Below are positions 34,098-42,613 of a stretch of DNA of 64,000 bases, piece by piece; the first letter of the stretch is position 1, and every line of letters starts with the position of its first letter. The position numbers and the translations under genes are program-made. The stretch is from Fluviispira sanaruensis (GTDB lineage: Bacteria > Bdellovibrionota_B > Oligoflexia > Silvanigrellales > Silvanigrellaceae): positions 2,298,364 through 2,362,363 of the forward strand of contig NZ_AP019368.1 of NCBI RefSeq assembly GCF_004295685.1, in the 5' to 3' direction. The notes under the pieces are model-generated. The model made no database searches, was not told the origin of the DNA, and was given only the letters and a program-made list of their open reading frames with translations.

Positions 34098-35621
34098 CTA
34101 TTCTTGTTGTTGCTTACTACCATCATACCAAAATAATGCGGAATCCATTAAAACTTCATTCTCGCCATTTATGGAGTCTATGCTACTTATTTCTTGGCAA
34201 TCATAAATAGCAAATTCCTTTGGATTTTTTGGAAAAAATAAAGTGCATCCTTTTGGAATAGAACAAGCTTCAGGATCATTTAGTAAAAATATTCTAAATT
34301 GGTGATTTGGATTTAGTGATAACGATATTTTATAATCTCTAGCCAAATTTGATGCCATCATTTTTGTTGCACCTTTGCCTCTCATCCACTTTGGACAAAA
34401 ACTTATTAATTTATTTTCCAAAGGCATTTTTCCTTGCATGGTAAAATCATTGTGGTACTCAGCATTTTTAAGAACCCGATTATAATTTCTTGTGCTTAAT
34501 ATAATGATTACAAAAGACATTGAAATTACTAAACTATATAATAAAAATGCGCCATATTTTGTTTGAACACACCAATCATGAAATCTAGATAAATAATTTA
34601 AAAACAACGAGGCAATCAACAAAGCATAAAATGGTAATGAAATCATGAGATACGCCGCATGATTTTTGGAACTGATAACCAATGGCAATGAACTAGAAAG
34701 AGCCATTAATAAATAAAGAATTGTAGTTCGATTAAAATTAAATAATTTCAAGTTTCTAATAAACAAAACTATAATAAGACACAAAGATACAGGCAACACA
34801 ATTTGTTCTAAAAGAGCACGTAGTATTTCAAAATGAGGATCTGAAATTTCTCTATCCCCAACGAGACCTTTATAAACTTGATTTTCAAAATATAATTTGA
34901 AGAAAGCAAATGATTTTGTATAAAAAATAAAAGGTAGGGATAATATTATTGTTGAAAATAAGAGTGATATTTGGCAAATAATGGCTTTTGATTTATTTGC
35001 TTTATCTAGAAAATAAAAACAAAAAAATGGAAAAACAAGAAGATATAGTGCAAAAACACCTTTTGATAAAAAACCAAGCAATAGAAAAATTGCTGATATA
35101 AATCCATAAAATATAGCTTCGTAATTCTTTTGTGCTCTACACCCACGTATAATAAATAGGGTGCCTATCATTAAAAAAACAATTAAAATATTTTCAAGTA
35201 TATTATTCGCCATGGCCCAAAAAACGATAGGAGTAATGACAAAGATAAAAGCGGGTGCCCAAGAGAGATCTTTTTTGTTTGAAATATTTTTCCAAATTCT
35301 TGATATGAGCAGCAATTGAAGGATAGCCAAGGCTAAAGTGTAGCCTTTTTCTACCCAGCGGGAATCTCCAAATATACTAAATAAAATGGATTGAATGTAC
35401 AAACCCAAAGGTGGATGCTCAGAAAAAGAAGGAAAAATTGTTTTGGTGAAATAAGGCTCCCAAAAAGTCCCTATATTTTGCGACAAATTACGAGCAATTG
35501 TCGCGTAAAGCACTCCATCTATGAACATTCCATGCCCAAGTAATTTTGGGAAAACCACTGCAAATAAAAACAAAAAAGGCAAACTATATAATAAGTATTT
35601 CTTCTTTAAAACTTTCTTCAT
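34098..35621 (-). CDS. GT-C (PMT/ArnT-like) glycosyltransferase, copy A
   Basis: 507 residues, about 11-12 membrane helices. After the first helix the loop GHGMFIDGVLYATIARNLSQ, then FWEPYF and SEHPPLGLYIQSILF, resembles the catalytic loop of PMT/ArnT family transferases that use polyprenyl-phosphate sugars. Here D-G stands where many relatives have D-E. The C-terminal soluble part ends in KNPKEFAIYDCQE. It is a clear paralogue of the gene at 38794-40290; I estimate about two-thirds identical residues by eye. RBS GGGAAG ten bases before the ATG. The acceptor and sugar cannot be told from sequence. Confidence 0.8.
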   Translation of the reverse strand: MKKVLKKKYLLYSLPFLFLFAVVFPKLLGHGMFIDGVLYATIARNLSQNIGTFWEPYFTKTIFPSFSEHPPLGLYIQSILFSIFGDSRWVEKGYTLALAILQLLLISRIWKNISNKKDLSWAPAFIFVITPIVFWAMANNILENILIVFLMIGTLFIIRGCRAQKNYEAIFYGFISAIFLLLGFLSKGVFALYLLVFPFFCFYFLDKANKSKAIICQISLLFSTIILSLPFIFYTKSFAFFKLYFENQVYKGLVGDREISDPHFEILRALLEQIVLPVSLCLIIVLFIRNLKLFNFNRTTILYLLMALSSSLPLVISSKNHAAYLMISLPFYALLIASLFLNYLSRFHDWCVQTKYGAFLLYSLVISMSFVIIILSTRNYNRVLKNAEYHNDFTMQGKMPLENKLISFCPKWMRGKGATKMMASNLARDYKISLSLNPNHQFRIFLLNDPEACSIPKGCTLFFPKNPKEFAIYDCQEISSIDSINGENEVLMDSALFWYDGSKQQQE

Positions 35622-36181
35622 TTTTGAGAAACTTCCCTATAAACAACTTAATAAAGATATAACTTTGTAAGTAAAAACTATGAACGAAAGGATAATTCTC
35701 TAAACATAAATTATATATAAAAAAATATTCACATTCATTTATTAACCCCAATATTCAAGAAGCTATCGCTAATTTGTGTAATTAATAAAATAATACAAAA
35801 ATACCAATTCATATCTCTTTCTATACTTGAAGAAATGGCCCGCCCATAGGATCTACGATCCACAAAAAATCTATTAACTCATATACTTTTCTATTGCAAA
35901 ATTATCTTTTAAATTTTTCATCCGAAAAATCTTTTAATATCAATATAATGACTGAACTTTTTGCCTAAAAGAGAGCAATTTCCAAATAACTATCAAAAAA
36001 TATAGATATATTCATATTCAGAAAAAAAAACTTTTAGCCACACATCGTGCATATTACTATATTTTTTTTTCTAGCCGAATTCTATGTACAGTTATCCATA
36101 TTATTGCCCTTAATTAGAGCGGCACCAAATTTTATGCAGAATGCTTGACATACAAAGCATTCTGCACATCTTACACTTTTG
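35622..36181. other. Non-coding AT-rich stretch upstream of glycosyltransferase copy A
   Basis: About 560 bases without a convincing gene. It includes a 12-bp perfect hairpin at 36135-36166. Parts (near 36000) resemble the region upstream of glycosyltransferase copy B (near 40520), so this is decayed duplicated flank. Confidence 0.5.
36135..36166. repeat. 12-bp perfect inverted repeat (hairpin)
   Basis: TGCAGAATGCTT and AAGCATTCTGCA with an eight-base loop (GACATACA). It lies just before the decayed paiB remnant of copy A and has no counterpart at the matching place in copy B. Confidence 0.7.
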
Positions 36182-36574
36182 CTCTTTAATAGCCACAAAA
36201 GCTATATTTCACCTACCTGACACAAAAACAAAGTTTATAATGTTCCAACTTTGAATTATTGCTCAATTTTAATCAAGGCCCGAATTCATAAAATCACTGA
36301 GAAAGAAAATATTAAAGCTCTTTTAGAAGAGCAAGTTGCCTATTTTGAAAAAAAGAACTGGTCGATAGATAGTCTTTCAGACGCCTTAATGGGATAAATA
36401 TTATTGGAAATAATAGGATTTGTGTTCGAAATTATTTCCCTAAAATCCAAATTCAAAATAAGCCAAAACAGAACAAATGAATATAGTATCTCAATCATGC
36501 AAAAACTATTTGATAAAAAGAATAAAAAATTGCTTAATACATAATATTATGCAAGATTTTATGACTTGGGGTGA
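36182..36574 (+). pseudogene. paiB-like remnant, copy A (C-terminal half only)
   Basis: The reading frame gives LFNSHKSYISPT, a stop where the paralogue has Trp (SWYKNK), then YNVPTLNYCSILIKARIHKI and a second stop at 36395. The rest continues in another frame as EIIGFVFEIISLKSKFKISQ, then NRTNE. This matches the FMN-binding PaiB family (YISPSWY, VPTWNY, IVGFxxxI...KFKLSQNR). The N-terminal half is missing. A second, more complete decayed copy lies at 40641-41241. Confidence 0.75.
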
Positions 36575-36990
36575 GGTTTTAAGCTATTTCAAATACCAAA
36601 GACAATAATTTAAAAAACTTTAATACCTTTAAAAAATAATTTCCCAAAGGGACCCAGACAATAAACTCATACTGCTATCTTTATTACATTAATATCTTTG
36701 CAATAGAACCCTCCAGAGGATTGAAATGCTTTTTGGAAAAAGAGATTAGCTTATGCTACTTATCAATATCTAAAAGAGTAGGCTAGATATTAACGAACTA
36801 CAATTATGAAAATCGTTCGCTCTGTATGTTTCCAATTAAAAACCTTATCTACTTCTCAAAATAACTATCCAAGGAAAATATCCGACTCTCAATAGAACTT
36901 TTTTATTGCAAAAGAACCTTTTTTATATTGACTTATAATGCTAAATATGTGATCAATTTATTTTATTTATTTGTTAACAGAGGGGATCAA

Positions 36991-37422
36991 ATGAAACTAA
37001 ATGTTATTAAATATGTTATCATATCTTTACTTTTATTTATAAATAAAAGTGTTTTTGCTGAGATAGCAGATAATTTCAATGGTTGGATGAAAATCACAAC
37101 AACTTCAGTATTTTGTGCTAATAAATATCGTACTAATCATTGGCTAGACAATGAAACAGTTTCTGGATATTGGAAAGAGTATACAGACTTTGACAGTGGT
37201 TATGAATTTTATTATTTTTATCTTACTGAAGGAGTCGGTAAATATAACGAATTAAAGAACAAATGTATTGAAAAATTTGGTAATGATTTTATTTATCCTC
37301 AACCTGCGGATCATAGATTTTCAAGTTGGTATCCATTTGCAAAAAATCAAACTGAAATGTTTCCAAGTGCCCGTATAGATAAAAGTTATGTTAACTATAA
37401 AACGCCTTATAATCCAAAATAG
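36991..37422 (+). CDS. Small secreted protein, unknown function
   Basis: 143 residues from ATG 36991 (GAGGGGA just upstream; a longer frame from 36928 has no such site). Signal peptide MKLNVIKYVIISLLLFINKSVFA. The mature 120 residues are rich in Tyr, Trp and Phe (WLDNETVSGYWKEY, YEFYYFYLTEG) and carry two Cys that could bond (VFCANKY, NKCIEKF). No family recognised. It is a stand-alone gene with its own strong terminator inside the unstable zone between the two glycosyltransferase copies. Confidence 0.65.
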   Translation: MKLNVIKYVIISLLLFINKSVFAEIADNFNGWMKITTTSVFCANKYRTNHWLDNETVSGYWKEYTDFDSGYEFYYFYLTEGVGKYNELKNKCIEKFGNDFIYPQPADHRFSSWYPFAKNQTEMFPSARIDKSYVNYKTPYNPK

Positions 37423-37448
37423 TATAATTTTTTAATTATTTAGATTAT

Positions 37449-37517
37449 TAGAGAAAGCCAAGAATAAATTTAAATTCTGAATATCAATTTATTCTTGGCT
37501 TTCTCTATTCCTTTTTT
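37449..37517. terminator. Long hairpin terminator (22-bp perfect stem)
   Basis: Perfect 22-base arms at 37449-37470 and 37486-37507 with a 15-base loop; a T-rich tract follows on the plus strand. It ends the small secreted protein gene. The stem is unusually long for a simple terminator. Confidence 0.8.
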
Positions 37518-37569
37518 TGGAAACTAGAACAAACTAAAAGCTTTGAATCCTCTTTGAGTTGACGTATGA

Positions 37570-37853
37570 TTAATATGAATTTTGATTTTGTATTGGGCCT
37601 ACAAATGCTTCAGCCATTCCACTGCTAGAAGGGCTGTATGGAGCGGTATAGCAAGGCTTTAAACCAAGATTTCTCGCAATATTTTGAACTGATTTATCTC
37701 TATAAATCGAGCCTCGATCACTGAGCCATTCTATTTGCCGCTGAGTCTTGTAACTTTTAAATCTTTTTTCCACCGAGCGAATCATTAATTCTTGAATAGA
37801 TTTTCCTAATAATGGTTCCTTAAATGCAGCATGACTTGTTCTATTTTGTTAAA
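37570..37853 (-). mobile_element. IS3-family transposase (orfB) fragment
   Basis: The frame reads KSIQELMIRSVEKRFKSYKT, then RQIEWLSDRGSIYRDKSVQN, then LGLKPCYTAPYSPSSSGMAEAF. This is the end of the IS3 OrfB integrase core, including one catalytic Asp (LSDRGS), with the final Glu in GMAEAF. It is cut off at both ends: no orfA and no complete OrfB. The frame is open only back to about 37853. This is an insertion-sequence relic. Confidence 0.8.
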
Positions 37854-38793
37854 TATAAAAAGTATTTAAAATAAGTTTAGAAAAGTATTCTCACGAAATG
37901 GACAGAAAAAAGTTTGAAAAATTTGATTGATATATCGCATTACAACAGAAAATGAGAACTCAATTTTTTTTTATCGAATTCCTTTATAAAATAATGTGCT
38001 AAAAAGCACAAAGCTATAAGGTGATGCAATCACAACTACGAGCGCCCTTCTTAATGATCAAGACCCTATTCTTCTTTTAAAATTTGGTATCCCTGTTAAA
38101 TTTTCCATCTTTTATGCATAAGTTCTATTATCACTTCTTTTAGATATGTTTTTGAATAATTTGAAATATAATATTTTAAAACTCCATCTTTTCTTATTTA
38201 AACTAAAAGCCAATTTTTTTTGCCTAGGTCTTGAAATACATTCAATAACTTTTGTAGCAATATATTCAACTCTTAAATTTTCATTTTTTCGTCGGATTTG
38301 AATTGTTTTGATATTACTACCTTTTGTAAATAACTTTTCCGCTATCCTTAAAAAAGAGCAGGGCATATCTATAATCTACTGGATTGTCATAGTCTCTAAG
38401 TTATGTTTGTAAATTACGTTTTCTTGGAACAACATTTAAAATTGGAATATTCTTTGACCAATATTTCCCATTATTTTTTGTATGTCCTCCAAAATTTATT
38501 TTTCTCTTATTAAGTTCATTTTTTCCTACAATTTTCTACATGTCTACTTAAGTACATGTTTAAATTTAAACATGTACTTAAGTAATAACTGGCAAAATGA
38601 ATAGAGCAAACATCTTAACTAACTATTCAAATGTCAAAGAAAATAATCACCCAAAATTGCCCAGATTAAAATCTCATTTATAGAATAAATTTTCGGAGTA
38701 TATAATTAAAATTTACTAACAATTTTAGTTGATATTTATTAATTGATATTTTAAAAAAATCTAAATGCTCTAGAAATTTACATTTACGATATT
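37854..38793. other. Decayed sequence between mobile relic and glycosyltransferase copy B
   Basis: About 940 bases without an intact gene. On the minus strand around 38112-38460 there is a damaged coding signal: YWSKNIPILNVVPRKRNLQT, then a stop, then RDYDNPVDYRYALLFF in one frame and NENLRVEYIATKVIECIS in another. It looks like an old transposase or similar gene, but I cannot name it. A 40-bp perfect palindrome lies at 38546-38585. Confidence 0.5.
38546..38585. repeat. 40-bp perfect palindrome with no spacer
   Basis: Each 20-base arm is the exact reverse complement of the other; the left arm is TACTTAAGTACATGTTTAAA. The outer 10 bases of each arm (TACTTAAGTA) are themselves palindromic. The sequence can extrude a cruciform. 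No gene lies within 200 bases. Confidence 0.92.
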
Positions 38794-40290
38794 TTAAGTT
38801 TGAGCTTCTGAGTTCAACAATATCTCATTATTTTCAGATAATAAACTCATACTACTATCTTCAATACAATCATATACAGCAAATTCTTTCGGATTTTTTG
38901 GAAAAAATAATCTACACCCCTTTGGAACTTCAATGGCTTCAGGATCATTTACTAAAAAAAGTCTAAACCGAAGGTTTGGATTTAATGACAAAGATATCTT
39001 ATAATCTCTAGCAAAATTTCCAAGCATCATCCAAGTTTCTCCTTTGCCTCTCAACCATTGAGGAAAAAAACTTATGACTGTATTTTCCAATAGCATTTTT
39101 CCTTGCATGGTAAAATCATTGTGATACTGAGCATTTTTAAGCACTCGATTATAATTTCGAATACTCAAAATGATAGCGACACAAGACAATGAAATAACTA
39201 AACTATATAGAAATAAAGATCCACCTCTGGTACGAATGCACCAATCTTTAAACTCTATTAAGTAATTTATAAACAAAGATGCAATTGCTAAAGCATAAAA
39301 TGGCATCGAAATCATAAGATACCAACCATGATTTTTTGAACTAATAACCAAAGGCAATGAGGCTGCAAGTGCCATAAAAAAATATAGAACTGTAGTTCGA
39401 TTGAAATTGAACAGTTTCATGCTTTTACTAAATGCAACTATAACAAAGCACAAAGATATGGGAACAATAATTTCTTTTAAAAGAACTATAAATATTTCAA
39501 AATGAGGATTATCTACTTCTCTATGCCCAGATAGACTTCTATAAACCTGTTGTTCAAAATATATTTTAAAGAAATTATAAGAACTTTCATTTAATATAAA
39601 TGGTATAAATAGAATTAAAGTTGAGAATAAAAGAGAGATTTGACAGGCTATTGCTTTTTTCTTATTCGCATTTTCTAAGAAAAAATAACAGAAAAATGGA
39701 AAAACTAATGGATAAAGAGCGAACACACCTTTTGATAAAAAAGCAAGTATAATAAAAACTGCTGAAATTAAGCCACAAAATATTGCTTCTATATTATGCT
39801 TGGCTCGACAACCACGGATGATAAAGAGTGTACTCGAAAGAGTAAAAACCAGTAATGTATTTTCAAGCTCATTATTCGCCATAGTCCAAAAGACAACAGG
39901 CGTAATTATAAAGATTAAAGCTGGAGCCCAAAATAGTTCCTTTTCCTTTGAAATATTTTTCCAAATTTTAATGACGAGAAATAATTGAAGTAAAGATAAT
40001 ACAAAAGTATATCCTTTTTCAACCCACCGCGTATCTCCAAATATATCGAATAAAATAGATTGAATATAAATACTTAAAGCGGGGTGCTCAAAAAAAGATG
40101 GATACAATGTTTGGGCATAATGAGGCTCCCAAAAAGTTCCAATATTTTGGGATAGATTGCGCGCAATTGCAGCATAAAGCACTCCATCTAAGAACATTCC
40201 ATGCCCAAGTAATTTTGGGAAAATCACTGCAAAAAGAAAGAGAAATGGCAGGCTAAATAATAAGTATTTCTTATCTAAAAATTTCTTCAT
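38794..40290 (-). CDS. GT-C (PMT/ArnT-like) glycosyltransferase, copy B
   Basis: 498 residues from ATG 40290, the start that aligns with copy A; an ATG three codons earlier (40299) is too close to the AAGGAAG site. Same architecture as copy A: GHGMFLDGVLYAAIARNLSQ, FFEHPALSIYIQSILF, ENTLLVFTLSSTLFIIRGCR, FNRTTVLYFFMALAASLPLV and the closing KNPKEFAVYDC. Differences are spread along the protein, so the duplication is old or one copy was acquired separately. The frame is intact, so it is probably functional. Sugar and acceptor unknown. Confidence 0.8.
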   Translation of the reverse strand: MKKFLDKKYLLFSLPFLFLFAVIFPKLLGHGMFLDGVLYAAIARNLSQNIGTFWEPHYAQTLYPSFFEHPALSIYIQSILFDIFGDTRWVEKGYTFVLSLLQLFLVIKIWKNISKEKELFWAPALIFIITPVVFWTMANNELENTLLVFTLSSTLFIIRGCRAKHNIEAIFCGLISAVFIILAFLSKGVFALYPLVFPFFCYFFLENANKKKAIACQISLLFSTLILFIPFILNESSYNFFKIYFEQQVYRSLSGHREVDNPHFEIFIVLLKEIIVPISLCFVIVAFSKSMKLFNFNRTTVLYFFMALAASLPLVISSKNHGWYLMISMPFYALAIASLFINYLIEFKDWCIRTRGGSLFLYSLVISLSCVAIILSIRNYNRVLKNAQYHNDFTMQGKMLLENTVISFFPQWLRGKGETWMMLGNFARDYKISLSLNPNLRFRLFLVNDPEAIEVPKGCRLFFPKNPKEFAVYDCIEDSSMSLLSENNEILLNSEAQT

Positions 40291-40640
40291 TCTTGACATA
40301 CTTCCTTATAAAACTTAATAATAACGATGCATTCTTCATCCATAGGAAAGCTTTCCCAAATTATTGAAAATTCATCTGCAAAAAATTTAATATCTTATTT
40401 CCCTTTCCATTGCAAAATGTATTATAAGATCTACTTTAATAAAGGTTATTAAGTTTCATCATTATATATGATCCTTAGAGACTCCAAACTAATGCTATTC
40501 TCTTAACTATATAAAATTAATAGGTATATTTTCATATTCTGGCAACATATAGATCGCTACTTCCTCTCTTTTTTATTGGGCTAATCAAAACTCTATATAT
40601 TTTTACTTTAATAATTTTAGCAATTTAAGAAAGGATTTCT

Positions 40641-41241
40641 ATGTTTATCAACAAAGAACTTGAACACAATAAAGATTGGCTTGAAAAAAAATAATACAGC
40701 ACAACCCGTTAGCAACACTTATTCTGTACAATGAGCAACTTGAAGTCACATCACTTCCTGTTCCTTTTTTGACAATAAACTCTTAGGGCACCTCGCCAGA
40801 AGGAATAGCATAACCAACATCCTTGCAACTGGAACACGAGCGCATTTGGTCTTTAATAGCCACAATAGCTATATTTCACCTAGTTGGTACAAAAACAAAG
40901 ATTATAATGTCCCAACCTGGAATTATTGTACAATTTTAGCTAAGGTGCGAATTCACAAAATCACTGAGAAAGAAAATATTAAAGCACTTTTAGAAGAACA
41001 AGTTGTCTATTTTGAAAAAAAGAACTGGTCAATGGATAGTCTTTTAGACGCCTTAATGTGAGAAATATTATCGGGAATAATAGGATTTGTGTTCGAAATT
41101 ATTTCCCTAAAATACAAATTTAAAATAAGCCAAAACAGAACGGATGAAGATAGAATCTCTATCCTGCAAAACCTAAATGAGAAAAAAAATGAAAATTATT
41201 TAATTCATAATATTATGCAAGATTTTTATGAGTTGGGGTGA
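40641..41241 (+). pseudogene. paiB-like FMN-binding protein, decayed (copy B)
   Basis: AAGGATTTCT precedes ATG 40641, which reads MFINKELEHNKDWLEKK to a stop at 40692. Coding then continues in other frames: IQHNPLATLILYNEQLEVTS; DNKLLGHLARRNSITNILAT and YISPSWYKNKDYNVPTWNYC, ending at 41059; and finally IIGFVFEIISLKYKFKISQN, RTDEDRISILQNL to the stop at 41239. Pieced together this is a full-length PaiB-family protein (FMN_bind_2), broken by about three frameshifts. Confidence 0.8.
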
Positions 41242-41265
41242 GGGGTATTATTTTTTAAAATACAA

Positions 41266-41742
41266 TTAGATATTATCAATAATTTTTAGATTAAATCCAA
41301 TTAATTTCATCTTTCTTATATTTTTTGCTATTTCTTCACTTACAATTACAATACTATCGCAACCCATTAAGCGAAATAGATGGCTACCCTCAGGTATTTT
41401 TTTGGGATCAATAACTAGTTTTGAAAGTTCATATTTATTGCCATAAAAAGCTGGGAGCTTTCTTTTATCTTCGGGAGTAGGGGTAAAAACTGAAAGTTCT
41501 TCATTGAGACAATCGATGCATTTGAGAATGTTCAAAATTTGATATTTTTGTGGACAATCTGAAATTCCTTTTTTAATAGGAATTAATTGAAAATGACTCT
41601 GATCTACTTTATTAAAAACTTGTTCAAACTTTTCGTAAACAAAAACTGATCCTTCTCTCCCAAACATAATATCACCAAATTTAGGTCCTAAATCAGGATT
41701 TGTAATACAATAAAGATTATAATTATCTTGTCGATAAACTCA
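41266..41742 (-). pseudogene. DUF1629/Imm43-like immunity gene, damaged at its start
   Basis: The main frame gives 133 residues from ATG 41667. It contains NILKCIDCLNEELSVFTPTP, KLVIDPKKIPEGSHLFRLMG and IVIVSEEIAKNIRKMKLIGF, matching DUF1629 (Imm43), an immunity family of polymorphic toxin loci. Homologous-looking sequence continues upstream in the same frame (YNLYCITNPDLGPKFGDI) but lacks a start codon. The ATG that overlaps the preceding gene stop (41743) is one base out of frame, so a frameshift near the start is likely. A shorter functional protein from 41667 cannot be excluded. Confidence 0.6.
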
Positions 41743-42065
41743 TTTTGTAAACGCCCAATGCGCATATGAAGCTAAAATATCTCCACTTTGAATTATATTG
41801 ACCACTTCTTTTACGAAATATGATCCAATCTTTATTTCAATTCCATTCTCTGTTTCTGTTTTTGCTGAAAATATCTCCTATTCAAAAAACAGAATTCAAC
41901 TTCACCAATAAGACCTCCTGAACCATCTGCATCAAGTTCATAAAAAACAGAATCCACTTTAAATTTTAAAATTTTCTTAGATAAATTAATACTGTATTCC
42001 AATACTGTTGAATCTGCAAAACTAATTTTATCTAAATCTAAAGATAAATAACTTTTATCTTTCAT
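41740..42065 (-). pseudogene. Decayed paralogue of the adjacent immunity gene
   Basis: MKDKSYLSLDLDKISFADST, then KKILKFKVDSVFYELDADGS, runs in one frame to a stop at 41832. The likely continuation (IFSAKTETENGIEIKIGSYF, VKEVVNIIQSGDILASYAHW) lies one base out of frame and ends at 41740. The N-terminal half aligns with the gene at 42248-42607 (DKxIxFADSxV...Y...NLxKKIxxFxV...FYE). This suggests duplication of immunity genes behind the RHS toxin, followed by frameshift decay around 41870. Confidence 0.6.
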
Positions 42066-42247
42066 GTCTTATTCTACACTCTCAAATTATTATCAAAATA
42101 TTATATTCACAAATGAAAAAATATCGAATTTTAATGACATTAATTTTGATTATAAATGCAAATTAATATTTCTATTTAAAATACAAATTTGCATATTATA
42201 CGTCAATCAAATTCATGTAATAAAATTGGTTATAAAAACTTAATAAA

Positions 42248-42607
42248 TCATATTTCATAGAATTTTATTGAATTAATATTATTAATTTTAATTTCACTCC
42301 AAAAACTATATTTATCTGAAAATCCATTTATTTGTATGTTATTTTTAATATTAGAAAATTCCAATACAAAATCAACAAAAGAATCATCAATTAAAGACCA
42401 GGTTTTACTATCTGAATTATAAATATCATTTTTAAACTCTGACCAACCAGAAATAATTGTTTTCACGTTGTTAATTTTAACAATTTCATTGCCTTTCTCA
42501 TAGAAAGCATGACTAACAACAAATTCAAATATTTTATTTTCAATATTCTTCATATAACTCATTACTCTTGAGTCCGCAAAGAAAATTTCTTTATCAATTA
42601 GATGCAT
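42248..42607 (-). CDS. Probable immunity protein for the RHS toxin
   Basis: 119 residues from ATG 42607; four bases separate this from the RHS gene stop, and AAGG at the very end of the RHS gene may be its ribosome site. Small, cytosolic-looking (no signal peptide), beginning MHLIDKEIFFADSRVMSYMK and ending INSIKFYEI. No named family recognised. The call rests on position, size and the presence of a decayed paralogue and a DUF1629-type gene directly downstream, the usual layout of immunity genes behind polymorphic toxins. Confidence 0.65.
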   Translation of the reverse strand: MHLIDKEIFFADSRVMSYMKNIENKIFEFVVSHAFYEKGNEIVKINNVKTIISGWSEFKNDIYNSDSKTWSLIDDSFVDFVLEFSNIKNNIQINGFSDKYSFWSEIKINNINSIKFYEI

Positions 42608-42613
42608 AAACAA

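Noticed and set aside
38112-38366. 84-codon minus-strand frame as a real gene
   Set aside because: Similar coding character continues upstream in a different frame with stops, so it looks like part of a decayed gene.
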